From the NCBI GenBank assembly GCA_965216885.1, contig OZ244209.1, positions 1,240,001 to 1,304,000 on the forward strand: 64,000 nucleotides of DNA, given 5' to 3'. The stretch is from CAYNJG01 sp965216885. Lineage in GTDB: Bacteria > Planctomycetota > Planctomycetia > Pirellulales > Pirellulaceae. Position 1 is the first letter of the stretch. The number at the start of each line of letters is the position of its first letter. A program made the position numbers and the translations under genes. Shown here one piece after another: positions 26,205-35,377 of this stretch. The notes beneath the pieces were generated by a model. That model ran no database searches and had not been told where the DNA came from. It saw only the letters and a list, made by a program, of their open reading frames with translations.

Positions 26205-29200
26205 ATGGCAGGCATGAAACGGCTGGTCCTCGCATTCTTGTTGTTGTTGCCTGTATCAGTGTGCGGGCAGTCGGCGGGAGTTAGCCTTTCGCTCAGTCGG
26301 TACCCGAACATTCGATCGGCGAACGATGTGATCGAAATGTGGGACGCCAGTCAGCACCTTTACGTGAAGGGCGATCTGGGCATTGGTCTGGAGCAACTGA
26401 AGGGGCTGGAGCGTTGGTTGGACGAGAACGGTCCGAACTGGACCGTCGTGCTGTTGCGGAACGCGGAAGGCGAAAGCTATCAGTCGCTTGATCGTCGCAG
26501 CTTCAAAGGTATGGACGCAGTCGAGTACGCGTTGGGGCGGGGACTTGCGCTGCGGACTTCGTTCAGTGACCTGCGAGACGCGCGGACAGGGGAAACGAAC
26601 GGGGCGGTGTTCGTGCTGTTTCTGGCCGAACGGAAATTCAGCTACTACGCTTCGGTCGCGCAGGATACGCGTAGCCTTGGGGAGTCGCATTGGGTGGGCG
26701 AGCTCGATCGACCGGCATTTCGGGCGATGCGCGGTGGCGGACGAATCATTGATGCGGTTCGGGATACGATCGAGAACGTCGAATCGCGTTTGACGGGCAA
26801 GATCAAAGCCGAACGTGCTCGCGCCGAACAGCAGGAACGTGCTCGGCAACGCGTCTTCGTAAATCTGAAGACGGATATTGGTGCCCTGGAAAGTAGCATC
26901 ACGTCCGTCGAGGGGAAGGCGCAGTCAATCAGGACCGCCCATCCGCAGGCGACGGGGGAACTCACGAAGCCGCCGGTGGTGCAGTGGCGGCGTGAGCTCA
27001 AGGAGGTCGAGGGCCAACTGACGGTGGACAACGCCGCGAAACAGCGAGACGCTTTCCACGAGATTGCCCATGCGGTTGAGGGCTTCTTGAATGCATTTGC
27101 TGAGTACGAAACTTTCGAATCGGCGGCTGATTCGCTCACCGGTGAGATTGAGCAGCTCGCCAGTCATTCACTGACGGTTGGTCCCACCGCGGCAAGTCAG
27201 GCGACGGAGCTGCTTGACGCGGCTCGAACTGCCATGGGCAACGGTGATGCTGGCATCGCCGAGAAGGTGCAGCAGGCGAGCGCGGTTGTAGAGCGTGGCA
27301 ACGAGGCCATCCAGGAAGAGTGGGCTCGTATTGCGGCTGAGGAGGCTCGCCGCAAATTGATCTTCAGGGCCAGTGTCGCGACCGCTGCGGTGCTGTGCCT
27401 TGTGTTTGCCGGGGTGCTGGTGTGGTTGAACCGACGTCGTGTTCCGGCGATGAAGCGAGCCTTTGAGAAATTGGACGAGCGCGAAACGAGCGTTCGTGCG
27501 GCCATGGATCGCGTCTATGAGTTGTTTGATCGCACCAATGAGATTCTGGGTGACAAGGAGCGTGCCCGGAAGCGTGGCTACGAAGGGACGACCGAGAAGC
27601 TAACGAACAACGCGTTCGAGGATGTCGACGACCTGTTGGTAATGTCCACGGAGGTGGAACGCGTAATGGGCGAAGCACGCGAAATGATTCGTCCGGCCAG
27701 TCTGCCGGGAAAAATCTCCAACCTGTTCAGCGGCTCGCATTTTGAACGCGGTATCAATCACATCTCGGGGCAGCCGCTGAAGTTTCACCGTAACAAGGGG
27801 CTGCCGCTGGTGATTCAGCGCGAGTCTGAACGGACGGGAGCCGAAGTTCCGGAAGAAGTGACGATGACCTTCGACAAGGTGTTCGAGGCATTTCATGAGC
27901 GTAGTGCCACGGCGACGGACACGCTGAATACTGTCGAAAATAGCCTCATGTATGTCGACGATCAGTTGACGCTGCTACAGGAACAAATTGAGCAGGTGAC
28001 GGCACTCGATACTGAATTGGCGGAAGCCGCCGACGACGATGGCATGCTGGGGCTCCCGACACTGTTTGAAGAGCTCATTCCTTCGGCTCAGGGCGACTTT
28101 GACAGGGCCGATGGGATCGCGGCGGTGGACCCGGTCGAGGCGATACAGGGGTTCATTCCTGTTGGGTTGCGAAAGATGGCGGACGCTTTGGCCGTTGTGG
28201 CGACGGTTCAGAAGGCGCGAGCGGAGGTGTTCCCGCAGCTCAATGAGTACGGCCCACAGTTGCGGGCATTGGATTACAACACGAACTGGATTCAACAACG
28301 CGTCGGCCTGCTGGGGGAACGCGGCAATTCGCTATTGCAAACGGCTCGCGGACGCAGCATTGCCGAGGATGCGAAACAGTTCGACGCGGAGGTGATGGCA
28401 CTTGGTGAGCAGGCGCGGAGGGCGATCGAACTGGCGAATACGTTGAAGGCAAAGTCGACGCCGGAGATGAATCGTCTGGAAGCAGAGATTACGGCGGCGC
28501 GATCGGAAATTTCGGAGGCGTTGGGGGTTCCAGCGTCCGATTGTCTGAATGAATCTGATGCCCATCCGGATCAGAATCTTTCGCATTCACGTAAGCTGTT
28601 TGCTGCAGCACATGCGGCGATTCAGCACGGTGGTGTGGACGCCGCCGCACAGGCGATCGACAAGCTGGACGTACAGGTGGCGACCGGGCACGAGCTGGTC
28701 ACCAAGACGCTGGAGGTGCTGGGGACCTTTGATCGCGAGCTGTTGCGACGCAGCCAACAGCACGACGAAGTGAATGACAAGCTGCCACGGCACGAAGCGT
28801 TGCTGGCCGAAGTGCGTCAGAAATACGCGGACACGGCTTTGGTGCTTCAGGCGAGCGATCCTTCTTACGATGATCCTTCCTCGTCCGTGGGAACGCACCT
28901 TGCTGCCTCGCGAGACTCACTGAATGATGCCGAAGAACTGGTGCGGGGTGCGTCCGGTAAGTTTCGCGTCGGCAAACTGATCGAAGCGAACGGCATGCTG
29001 GTTCTGGCCGACGGGCACATTCAAGAAGCGGACCAACGTCTGCATGAGATAGATGAGCACTGTTCGCAACTCACGGCCGTCAGCCGGGAGAACGAGGGCA
29101 AGCTGACTGCCCTGCAGCGGTCCGCGGAGGCGTTGGCGGGTAAAGTTTCGGACCGCCGCACGATGCGAGGGACGATGAATGCCTACGAGCGATTGAAGAA

Positions 29201-30032
29201 GGACGTACTCCAACTGCGTGGCGAAATCGAAAGCACGCTGCCCCGTGATCCGTTTCAGGATGGAGGCGACATCGACGAATTCGAGCAGCATGTGACGGAC
29301 GTGCAGGTTCAGGTCGAGGCTGATCATGCCGCGTTCGAGGAGGCGTCCCGCGCGGTTGCTGGTGCACGGCAGGAACGCCGTGGAGCCGAGCAACTAGTGG
29401 ATCAGGCACGCCACGATGGCATCCCTGACAGCCCGGCGACAACGCTTCGCATTCGCGAGATTCAAGCGTTTGATTATCGGATTCAAAAGATCGAAAGCGA
29501 TCTGAATGAGGCGCACAACGACTGGCAGAGCGTGGACCGTGAAGCCGCCACCGTCCATGCGGAACTGGGAGTGGCAGCGGGACGCTTGCGAGGCGAGCTG
29601 GATCGTGCTCAACGGCTGGTTGCGGTGTTTCAGACGGCTTCGGATACGGTGTTTGAAGCGACTCGATGGACTGGCGGATTTGGGACACGTATCTTTGGAT
29701 CGCCAGGCTCCGGTGAACTACAGCGAGCCCGGGAAGCGTTGAACCGTGGCGATTATTCGGCGATGGTCGAACTGGCACGGGCAGCCGCGGGTGCGGCATC
29801 GCACGCCATCCAGAAAGCCCAACGGGAAGTTTATCGGCGCGAACGCGAAGCCGCCCGGAAAGCGGAAGCGGCGAGGCGTCGACGTCGGCGCAACTCGATC
29901 AACATCGGTAGCAGCGGATTTGGCGGAATCTCAAGCGGCTCTTCTTCGAGTCGAGGCAGCAGTTCGTCACGCAGTTCATCGGGCGGTTCGCGTAGCTCTT
30001 CCGGCTCCGGCTTCAGTCGCTCGGGATGGTAA
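26205..30032 (+). CDS. Large TPM-like coiled-coil membrane protein with Ser/Gly tail
   Basis: The 1275-residue protein starts at ATG 26205 (or 26214) with a signal peptide (MKRLVLAFLLLLPVSVCGQ). Residues about 25-195 follow the layout of a TPM domain: a short helix, then GLEQLKGLERWLDENGPNWTV, AVFVLFLAERKFSYYAS and FRAMRGGGRIIDAVRDTIENV. A helical segment leads to one membrane span near residue 390 (VATAAVLCLVFAGVLVWL). About 800 residues of mostly helical, coiled-coil-prone sequence follow. The end is Arg-rich and then Ser/Gly-rich, finishing SGSGFSRSGW, like the tails of classic TPM proteins. The N-terminal domain should be outside the cytoplasm and the coiled coil inside. Function unknown. 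Confidence 0.75.
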   Translation: MAGMKRLVLAFLLLLPVSVCGQSAGVSLSLSRYPNIRSANDVIEMWDASQHLYVKGDLGIGLEQLKGLERWLDENGPNWTVVLLRNAEGESYQSLDRRSFKGMDAVEYALGRGLALRTSFSDLRDARTGETNGAVFVLFLAERKFSYYASVAQDTRSLGESHWVGELDRPAFRAMRGGGRIIDAVRDTIENVESRLTGKIKAERARAEQQERARQRVFVNLKTDIGALESSITSVEGKAQSIRTAHPQATGELTKPPVVQWRRELKEVEGQLTVDNAAKQRDAFHEIAHAVEGFLNAFAEYETFESAADSLTGEIEQLASHSLTVGPTAASQATELLDAARTAMGNGDAGIAEKVQQASAVVERGNEAIQEEWARIAAEEARRKLIFRASVATAAVLCLVFAGVLVWLNRRRVPAMKRAFEKLDERETSVRAAMDRVYELFDRTNEILGDKERARKRGYEGTTEKLTNNAFEDVDDLLVMSTEVERVMGEAREMIRPASLPGKISNLFSGSHFERGINHISGQPLKFHRNKGLPLVIQRESERTGAEVPEEVTMTFDKVFEAFHERSATATDTLNTVENSLMYVDDQLTLLQEQIEQVTALDTELAEAADDDGMLGLPTLFEELIPSAQGDFDRADGIAAVDPVEAIQGFIPVGLRKMADALAVVATVQKARAEVFPQLNEYGPQLRALDYNTNWIQQRVGLLGERGNSLLQTARGRSIAEDAKQFDAEVMALGEQARRAIELANTLKAKSTPEMNRLEAEITAARSEISEALGVPASDCLNESDAHPDQNLSHSRKLFAAAHAAIQHGGVDAAAQAIDKLDVQVATGHELVTKTLEVLGTFDRELLRRSQQHDEVNDKLPRHEALLAEVRQKYADTALVLQASDPSYDDPSSSVGTHLAASRDSLNDAEELVRGASGKFRVGKLIEANGMLVLADGHIQEADQRLHEIDEHCSQLTAVSRENEGKLTALQRSAEALAGKVSDRRTMRGTMNAYERLKKDVLQLRGEIESTLPRDPFQDGGDIDEFEQHVTDVQVQVEADHAAFEEASRAVAGARQERRGAEQLVDQARHDGIPDSPATTLRIREIQAFDYRIQKIESDLNEAHNDWQSVDREAATVHAELGVAAGRLRGELDRAQRLVAVFQTASDTVFEATRWTGGFGTRIFGSPGSGELQRAREALNRGDYSAMVELARAAAGAASHAIQKAQREVYRREREAARKAEAARRRRRRNSINIGSSGFGGISSGSSSSRGSSSSRSSSGGSRSSSGSGFSRSGW

Positions 30033-30415
30033 CATTGAACCTGTGGCGAATGGGCGTGTAGCTGACGACCATCGAGTGTAGTCGTGCAGTCGGTAGGAGT
30101 TGTGACGCGGAGCTACTACGACGAATTGTGACGTCTGGTTGATCGATTTGGTTTGTGCGGTTTGATGTCGTCGATTCAACTGGTGGAAAAAATATTGACC
30201 ACAACGGCCACAATCACCGCGCGACATTGGTACAATCTGCGTATGTCGTTTGCGTGAATCAGTAGCGTGAATCAGTTTTGGTACCGCCGTTGTCCCGTAA
30301 CAATTGGCGATCCCAATTCAAAGTCGAAGAGAGTTTACCTGGCGCAATAGCACGAACAACTTGAATTGACGAATCGGGTCGAACGTCTTCCGCCAACATC
30401 CTACGGAGCGAACCG
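30033..30415. other. 383-base gap before the signalling cassette
   Basis: No gene is supported. A 12-base direct repeat gcgtgaatcagt occurs at about 30252 and 30267. An AT-rich stretch (aaaaaatattgacc) lies near 30185 and TACAAT near 30231; these are promoter-like, but spacing is wrong for a single pair. Confidence 0.3.
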
Positions 30416-31318
30416 ATGGCCACTGTGCTCATAGTAGATGATTCAAGCGTCGATCGAGAACTAGCTCGATCACTCTTGCAAAGCGGCTCCAGTCTGGATG
30501 TCGAATTCGCGGAAGACGGTGCATTGGCGCTGGAGGCGATTTCTCGCTCGGCGCCGGATCTGGTTATTACCGACCTGCACATGCCCAACATGAACGGGCT
30601 GGAATTGGTCGAGGAGATTCACAGCAACCACGCCTCGATTCCCGTCGTCCTGGTGACGGGGAAGGGTAGCGAAGAGTTGGCCGTTCTGGCGTTAAAGCAA
30701 GGGGCGGCGGGCTATGTGCCCAAGGCCGAGCTGGCGAACGATCTGTTCCGAACGGCAATGCAGGTGTTGGCCGTGTCCCGGGCCGATCAGGGGCTACGGG
30801 AGCTGCGGGCCTACTGGGTGGAGATCAATTGCACCTTCAAGTTACCGACGGATTACAACCTGATTGCGCCGCAGGTCGAGCAACTAACGGAAACAATCGA
30901 CGCCATGCAACTGCTGGATCGAACGGAGCTCGTGCGAGTTGCGATGGCGGTGGAGGAAGCTTTGTCCAACGCTATCTATCACGGCAATCTGGAGCTAACT
31001 TCCCAGGAGCTGGCGTCGGTTGGCTACGACCTTGCCGACCCGGAGGCGGACACGATCATTGACACTCGCATGAAGTCGTCGCCGTACAAGGACCGCGCGG
31101 TTTCCGTTAGCGCCCAGTTTAGCCGCACGCAGATACGCATCGAGGTCGAGGATCAAGGGCCCGGATTTGATCATGCCGGCTCGCGGAGCCCCGAAGATGT
31201 GATTGCCGATGGTACGCTTTCCGGGCGAGGATTGGCCAAGATGCGACTGTTTTGCGATGAGGTTACTTTTAATGAACAGGGCAACGTTGTAACGCTGGTC
31301 AAGAACTGCGGACGCTGA
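30416..31318 (+). CDS. Response regulator with RsbW-type HATPase output domain
   Basis: The 300-residue protein has a complete receiver domain (residues 1-120): acidic pair VDDSS, phospho-acceptor Asp in VITDLHMPNMNG, Thr in VLVTGKG and Lys in YVPKAE. The output is an anti-sigma-type ATPase (about 150-298): N box EEALSNAIYHGNLEL, G1 EDQGPGFD, G2 GRGLAKM. There is no HisKA, so it cannot autophosphorylate like a sensor kinase; RsbW/SpoIIAB-type ATPases phosphorylate or bind partner proteins. A roughly 35-residue insert lies between N and G1 boxes (IDTRMKSSPYKDRAVSV). Its paralogue is the REC-HATPase-FHA gene at 35378. No STAS antagonist is nearby. Confidence 0.92.
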   Translation: MATVLIVDDSSVDRELARSLLQSGSSLDVEFAEDGALALEAISRSAPDLVITDLHMPNMNGLELVEEIHSNHASIPVVLVTGKGSEELAVLALKQGAAGYVPKAELANDLFRTAMQVLAVSRADQGLRELRAYWVEINCTFKLPTDYNLIAPQVEQLTETIDAMQLLDRTELVRVAMAVEEALSNAIYHGNLELTSQELASVGYDLADPEADTIIDTRMKSSPYKDRAVSVSAQFSRTQIRIEVEDQGPGFDHAGSRSPEDVIADGTLSGRGLAKMRLFCDEVTFNEQGNVVTLVKNCGR

Positions 31319-31463
31319 CGACGTAGCATTGGATAAAGGTTGTTCGGGCAACCATAATTGGACGTGGAATTCAGATGCGGAATCTGGCGGTGGGAACCGG
31401 GCAACCGATGAGTCGCGATGCGGTTCTGCAATTGGGCTGTGGTTTCAAGGGAGACAACCCCGT

Positions 31464-31493
31464 GGGAAATCATTCCATGGGAAATAGTTCCGG
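31464..31493 (+). repeat. 15-base imperfect tandem repeat upstream of the hybrid kinase
   Basis: Two adjacent units start GGGAAAT at 31464 and 31479 and share the pattern GGGAAATnnTTCCnn. They lie 30-60 bases before the kinase ATG. They could be leader structure or chance. Confidence 0.35.
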
Positions 31494-31524
31494 GGAAGTA
31501 TCAACCTCCTGATGTGAGATCGAC

Positions 31525-34500
31525 ATGAGCCGAGTCGACGACGGCAAACCGAATCAGGTCCCCTCGCGGGGCCAACTGGTAGGTGGGCTCCTTCGCCTGT
31601 CTCCCAATATGATTTGGTTCGCTTCGGTCGACAAGCTTCAGTTGCTGGACATCAATCCGGCCGGTCAACAACTCTTCGGCCGTCCACTGGATGAGCTACT
31701 GGCCGGTACGGACTGGCTCGAGCAGATCCATCCGGATGACATTGATGCGTTTCGAAACGCGATTCGGTCTGCGGAGGCAGGGGCGCCAACTTCGATCACT
31801 TACCGGATCGTCGACGGAAGTCGAACTCATACCTTGCGGGATGCTCTCTGCCGAGTTGACCGCGATGACGGACTGGCAATTGTCGGCGGCAACGCGATGC
31901 TGCTGGACGCTTCCGTGGGTTTTGCCGGGGAACCGTCTGCCGCCGCGCTGGGGCCATCGGCCGACACGCAATCGGAACCGGCGACTGAAGATCTTCGCGG
32001 TCTGATTGAAGATCTGCCCATGAACGTGCTGCGAAAGGATCTGCGCGGCCGTATCGTGTTGGCCAATCAGCGGTTTTGCGATGCGATTGGGCGAGAGCTC
32101 GAAGAGATACTCGGCAAGACAGACTTTGACCTGTTTCCCGCCGAGCTTGCCAAGAAATACACGGACGACGATCTGGGCGTGATTGAATCGGGCGAGCCGC
32201 TGGAGGTGATCGAGGCTCATAGCGTTCAGAACGGCGACCGAAAATATGTCCAGGTGCTGAAGTCTCCCGTCCGCAACTCCGACGGGCAGATTGTTGGTTT
32301 GCAGATCATGTTCTGGGATGCGACGGCGCGCAAGGAGGCCGAGCTTCGATTTCAGAACGAGCATCGCTTGCTGGAGGCGTTGTTGAACAACGTATCGGAC
32401 AGCATCTATTTCAAGGATCTCGACAGCCGGTTTATCCGCGTCAGCAAGGGGTTGGCGAAGAAGTTTCACATTGACGATCCCGAGTCGATCATTGGGAAGT
32501 CCGACGCCGATTTCTTTAGCGACGAGCATGCGCGGAAAGCGCGGGAGGACGAAGAGGAGATCATTCGGTCGGGCGAACCGGTACTCGCACAGGAAGAGCT
32601 GGAAACCTGGCAGGACGGCGAGGATACGTGGTGTTCAACGTCGAAAATGCCACTGAAGGATGAGGACGGGCAGATCATCGGGACGTTCGGGATATCGCGA
32701 GACATCACCAGCAAGAAACTCAACAAGGAGCAGCTGGCCCGCGAGCGTGATCTGCTGCGGACGATTATCGACAATGTTCCGGATCAGGTGTTCGTCAAGG
32801 ATCGCGCCGGTCGTTTCATCGTTGCCAACGCCGCGTTGCTACAGGTTCTTGGTGCAACTTCGCTGCGGGAAATCAAGGGGAAGACGGACTACGACTTTTC
32901 GCAGCCGGAACTCGCCTGTGAATACGTGGCCGATGATCAGATTGTGATGCGGAGCGGCCATCCTCTGCTTGATCAGGAAGAGACCTCGCATGGACTGGAT
33001 GGGCGGGAACGCTGCTTGCTGACGTCGAAGGTTCCGCTCCGTGATTCGGAAGGAAAGATTTGGGGGCTGGTTGGTATTGGTCGCGACATTACGCGCCGCA
33101 AGAAGGAACGTGAGGAATTGCGAGAGGCGAAAGAAGCGGCGGAGATGGCCAACGACGCCAAGAGCGATTTTCTGGCGAACATGAGTCATGAGATTCGTAC
33201 GCCGTTGAATTCAATCATTGGTATGACGGATCTGGTTTTGAAGTCCGATCTGGATCCGACGCAACGGGATTTCCTGTCGATGGTCCGGGATTCGGGGCAA
33301 ACGTTGTTGCGAGTGATCAACGACATACTCGATTTCTCGAAGATCGAAGCCGGGAAACTGGAACTGGATGCGATTGAATTCGACTTGCGGGACGAGTTAG
33401 GGAACACGATGAAGGCGTTGGCCGTGCGAGCCAGCGAAGTGGGGCTGGACCTGAACGTCCGCATCCGCCCGGAAGTTCCTCGCATCTTCTTTGGGGACAT
33501 TGGACGATTGCGACAGGTCTTTGTGAACCTCGTTGCCAACGCGATCAAGTTTACCGAAGAAGGCGAAGTTGTCATTGAAGTGCGATGCGCGCACATCACG
33601 GACGGAGTGGCTCACTTGTTGTTCTCCGTTACCGATACGGGGATCGGGATTACCGCGGAGAAGTGCGAGAAGATTTTTCAGGAGTTCGAGCAAGCGGACA
33701 CCTCAACGACGCGGCGCTATGGCGGCACGGGCCTGGGACTGGCGATCTCGACACGATTGGTTGAGCTGATGGGCGGCAAGCTACAGGTTCGTAGTCAGCC
33801 GGGCGTTGGCAGCACGTTCCATTTTGGCCTTGATCTGGATGTTCGCAATGGGAACGGCACCCGGCAGGTTCCGGTGATTGTTGGGGGCATGCGTGTCCTT
33901 ATCGTGGATGACAACGCGACGAACCTGCTGATCCTTGAAGAGATGGTGGTGGCCTGGGGGATGGTCGTTTCGACGGTCGGTTCCGTGGCAGAAGCCAAGC
34001 CGGCTCTCGTGGAGGCGGCCAAAGGCGGGCGGCCCTATCAGCTCATTTTGTCCGACGTCAACATGCCGGATTCCGACGGGTTCGATCTGGCTGAATGGGT
34101 TCGGTCTGAAATGGGCATTAATCTCACACCCATCATCATGCTGACGTCTGGTGGGCGGCTCGGTGACAAGCCGCGTCGCGACGAGTTGCAGATTTCCGGC
34201 AGTCTGACGAAACCGGTCAAGCAATCCGAGTTGTTTGACACGATTGTTCGCGTCCTGGACGTGCATGCTTCCCGGGACGGTCGCACGATCGAGGTGGAAG
34301 ACGTCGGCATTCCACCTCAGCGGATTTTGTTGGTGGAGGACAGTTACTTCAACCAACGCCTGGCACTGGCGTTGCTGGAAGATCAGGGGCACGACCTGGT
34401 GGTCGCCAACAATGGTTTGGAGGCTGTGGATTGCTTCCGGGACTCGACGTTCGATTTGATCCTGATGGACGTTCAGATGCCGGAAATGGATGGGCTTGAA

Positions 34501-35286
34501 GCGACACGTGCGATCCGTGAAATTGAGGCGAGTGGGGTTGGAGCGGCGGCCGAACAACGTACGCCGATTGTCGCCATGACGGCACACGCAATGAAGGACG
34601 ATCGGCAAAGCTGCCTTGATGCCGGTATGGACGAATACGTTTCGAAGCCCATTGACCCGGAGACGTTGTACGCCACAATTCGGTCGGTCTTGCCGCTTGA
34701 GGCTCCGCCCGAGAGTGATGCGGAGGGCGAGGGGTTTGTACTGAGCTTCGGTGGAAGGCCGGAAGATCAGGCGGTGCCGGCTGAAAGTGAATCGGAGAGT
34801 TCGTTCGAAATCGCGGTGGAGACTGCGACGGAGTCAGTGGAGCCGTCAACGGCCGGAGAATCGGTGTCGACTCATGGAACCGCCGATGGTAGCGAAGACG
34901 CTCAAGTCCATTTGCCAAAAAACGATTCAGGGGACGCGGACCCAGACCCGGAAATTGTTGATTTCGATGCGGCGCTGCGACGCGTTGGCGGCTCGCCGGA
35001 TACGCTTCGTACGTTGGCATTTATTCTCGCGGACGAATGTCCCAAGTTGATATCGAGTATGGAGTTGGCCATCCGGGACCAGGACGGGCCAACCTTGCGA
35101 AGAGCAGCTCATACCATGAAGGGATCAGCGAATCACTTCTCTGCAAAGCATGTTGAAGTGACGGCGAAAATACTGGAGGAATTTGGGGCAGATTGCGTGT
35201 TTGAGAATGCTTCGGACGCGCTGGAACGATTGAGGCACGAAACGGATCGCCTGTGCGATCAAATAAGGAGGCGTTATCTGGAATAG
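31525..35286 (+). CDS. Hybrid sensor histidine kinase (4xPAS-HisKA-HATPase-2xREC-Hpt)
   Basis: The 1253-residue protein has no membrane segment. Four PAS domains occupy about 20-130, 150-275, 280-410 and 410-530 (for example RGLIEDLPMNVLRKDLRGRI and LRTIIDNVPDQVFVKDRAGRF). HisKA has FLANMSHEIRTPLNSIIGM. HATPase has NLVANAIKFTEEG, DTGIGIT and GGTGLGLAIS. Receiver 1 (about 790-910) has Asp in LILSDVNMPDSDG, and receiver 2 (about 930-1060) has Asp in LILMDVQMPEMDG. A polar, acidic linker of about 90 residues leads to an Hpt domain with His in RRAAHTMKGSANHF (about 1193). It can run a full His-Asp-His phosphorelay, with the two flanking receiver-ATPase proteins as likely final acceptors. Confidence 0.95.
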   Translation: MSRVDDGKPNQVPSRGQLVGGLLRLSPNMIWFASVDKLQLLDINPAGQQLFGRPLDELLAGTDWLEQIHPDDIDAFRNAIRSAEAGAPTSITYRIVDGSRTHTLRDALCRVDRDDGLAIVGGNAMLLDASVGFAGEPSAAALGPSADTQSEPATEDLRGLIEDLPMNVLRKDLRGRIVLANQRFCDAIGRELEEILGKTDFDLFPAELAKKYTDDDLGVIESGEPLEVIEAHSVQNGDRKYVQVLKSPVRNSDGQIVGLQIMFWDATARKEAELRFQNEHRLLEALLNNVSDSIYFKDLDSRFIRVSKGLAKKFHIDDPESIIGKSDADFFSDEHARKAREDEEEIIRSGEPVLAQEELETWQDGEDTWCSTSKMPLKDEDGQIIGTFGISRDITSKKLNKEQLARERDLLRTIIDNVPDQVFVKDRAGRFIVANAALLQVLGATSLREIKGKTDYDFSQPELACEYVADDQIVMRSGHPLLDQEETSHGLDGRERCLLTSKVPLRDSEGKIWGLVGIGRDITRRKKEREELREAKEAAEMANDAKSDFLANMSHEIRTPLNSIIGMTDLVLKSDLDPTQRDFLSMVRDSGQTLLRVINDILDFSKIEAGKLELDAIEFDLRDELGNTMKALAVRASEVGLDLNVRIRPEVPRIFFGDIGRLRQVFVNLVANAIKFTEEGEVVIEVRCAHITDGVAHLLFSVTDTGIGITAEKCEKIFQEFEQADTSTTRRYGGTGLGLAISTRLVELMGGKLQVRSQPGVGSTFHFGLDLDVRNGNGTRQVPVIVGGMRVLIVDDNATNLLILEEMVVAWGMVVSTVGSVAEAKPALVEAAKGGRPYQLILSDVNMPDSDGFDLAEWVRSEMGINLTPIIMLTSGGRLGDKPRRDELQISGSLTKPVKQSELFDTIVRVLDVHASRDGRTIEVEDVGIPPQRILLVEDSYFNQRLALALLEDQGHDLVVANNGLEAVDCFRDSTFDLILMDVQMPEMDGLEATRAIREIEASGVGAAAEQRTPIVAMTAHAMKDDRQSCLDAGMDEYVSKPIDPETLYATIRSVLPLEAPPESDAEGEGFVLSFGGRPEDQAVPAESESESSFEIAVETATESVEPSTAGESVSTHGTADGSEDAQVHLPKNDSGDADPDPEIVDFDAALRRVGGSPDTLRTLAFILADECPKLISSMELAIRDQDGPTLRRAAHTMKGSANHFSAKHVEVTAKILEEFGADCVFENASDALERLRHETDRLCDQIRRRYLE

Positions 35287-35377
35287 GACCTGAACGATGG
35301 CGGGTGCGAGGGCAGCTGCTGCCTGCCGTGCGATCGGGTCTCTTCTCAAGACTGTTCTTGCCAAGGGGGACCTATCG

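Noticed and set aside
30190..30236. TTGACC and TACAAT upstream of the signalling cassette as one promoter
   Set aside because: Spacing is about 30 bases, so they cannot act as one -35/-10 pair.
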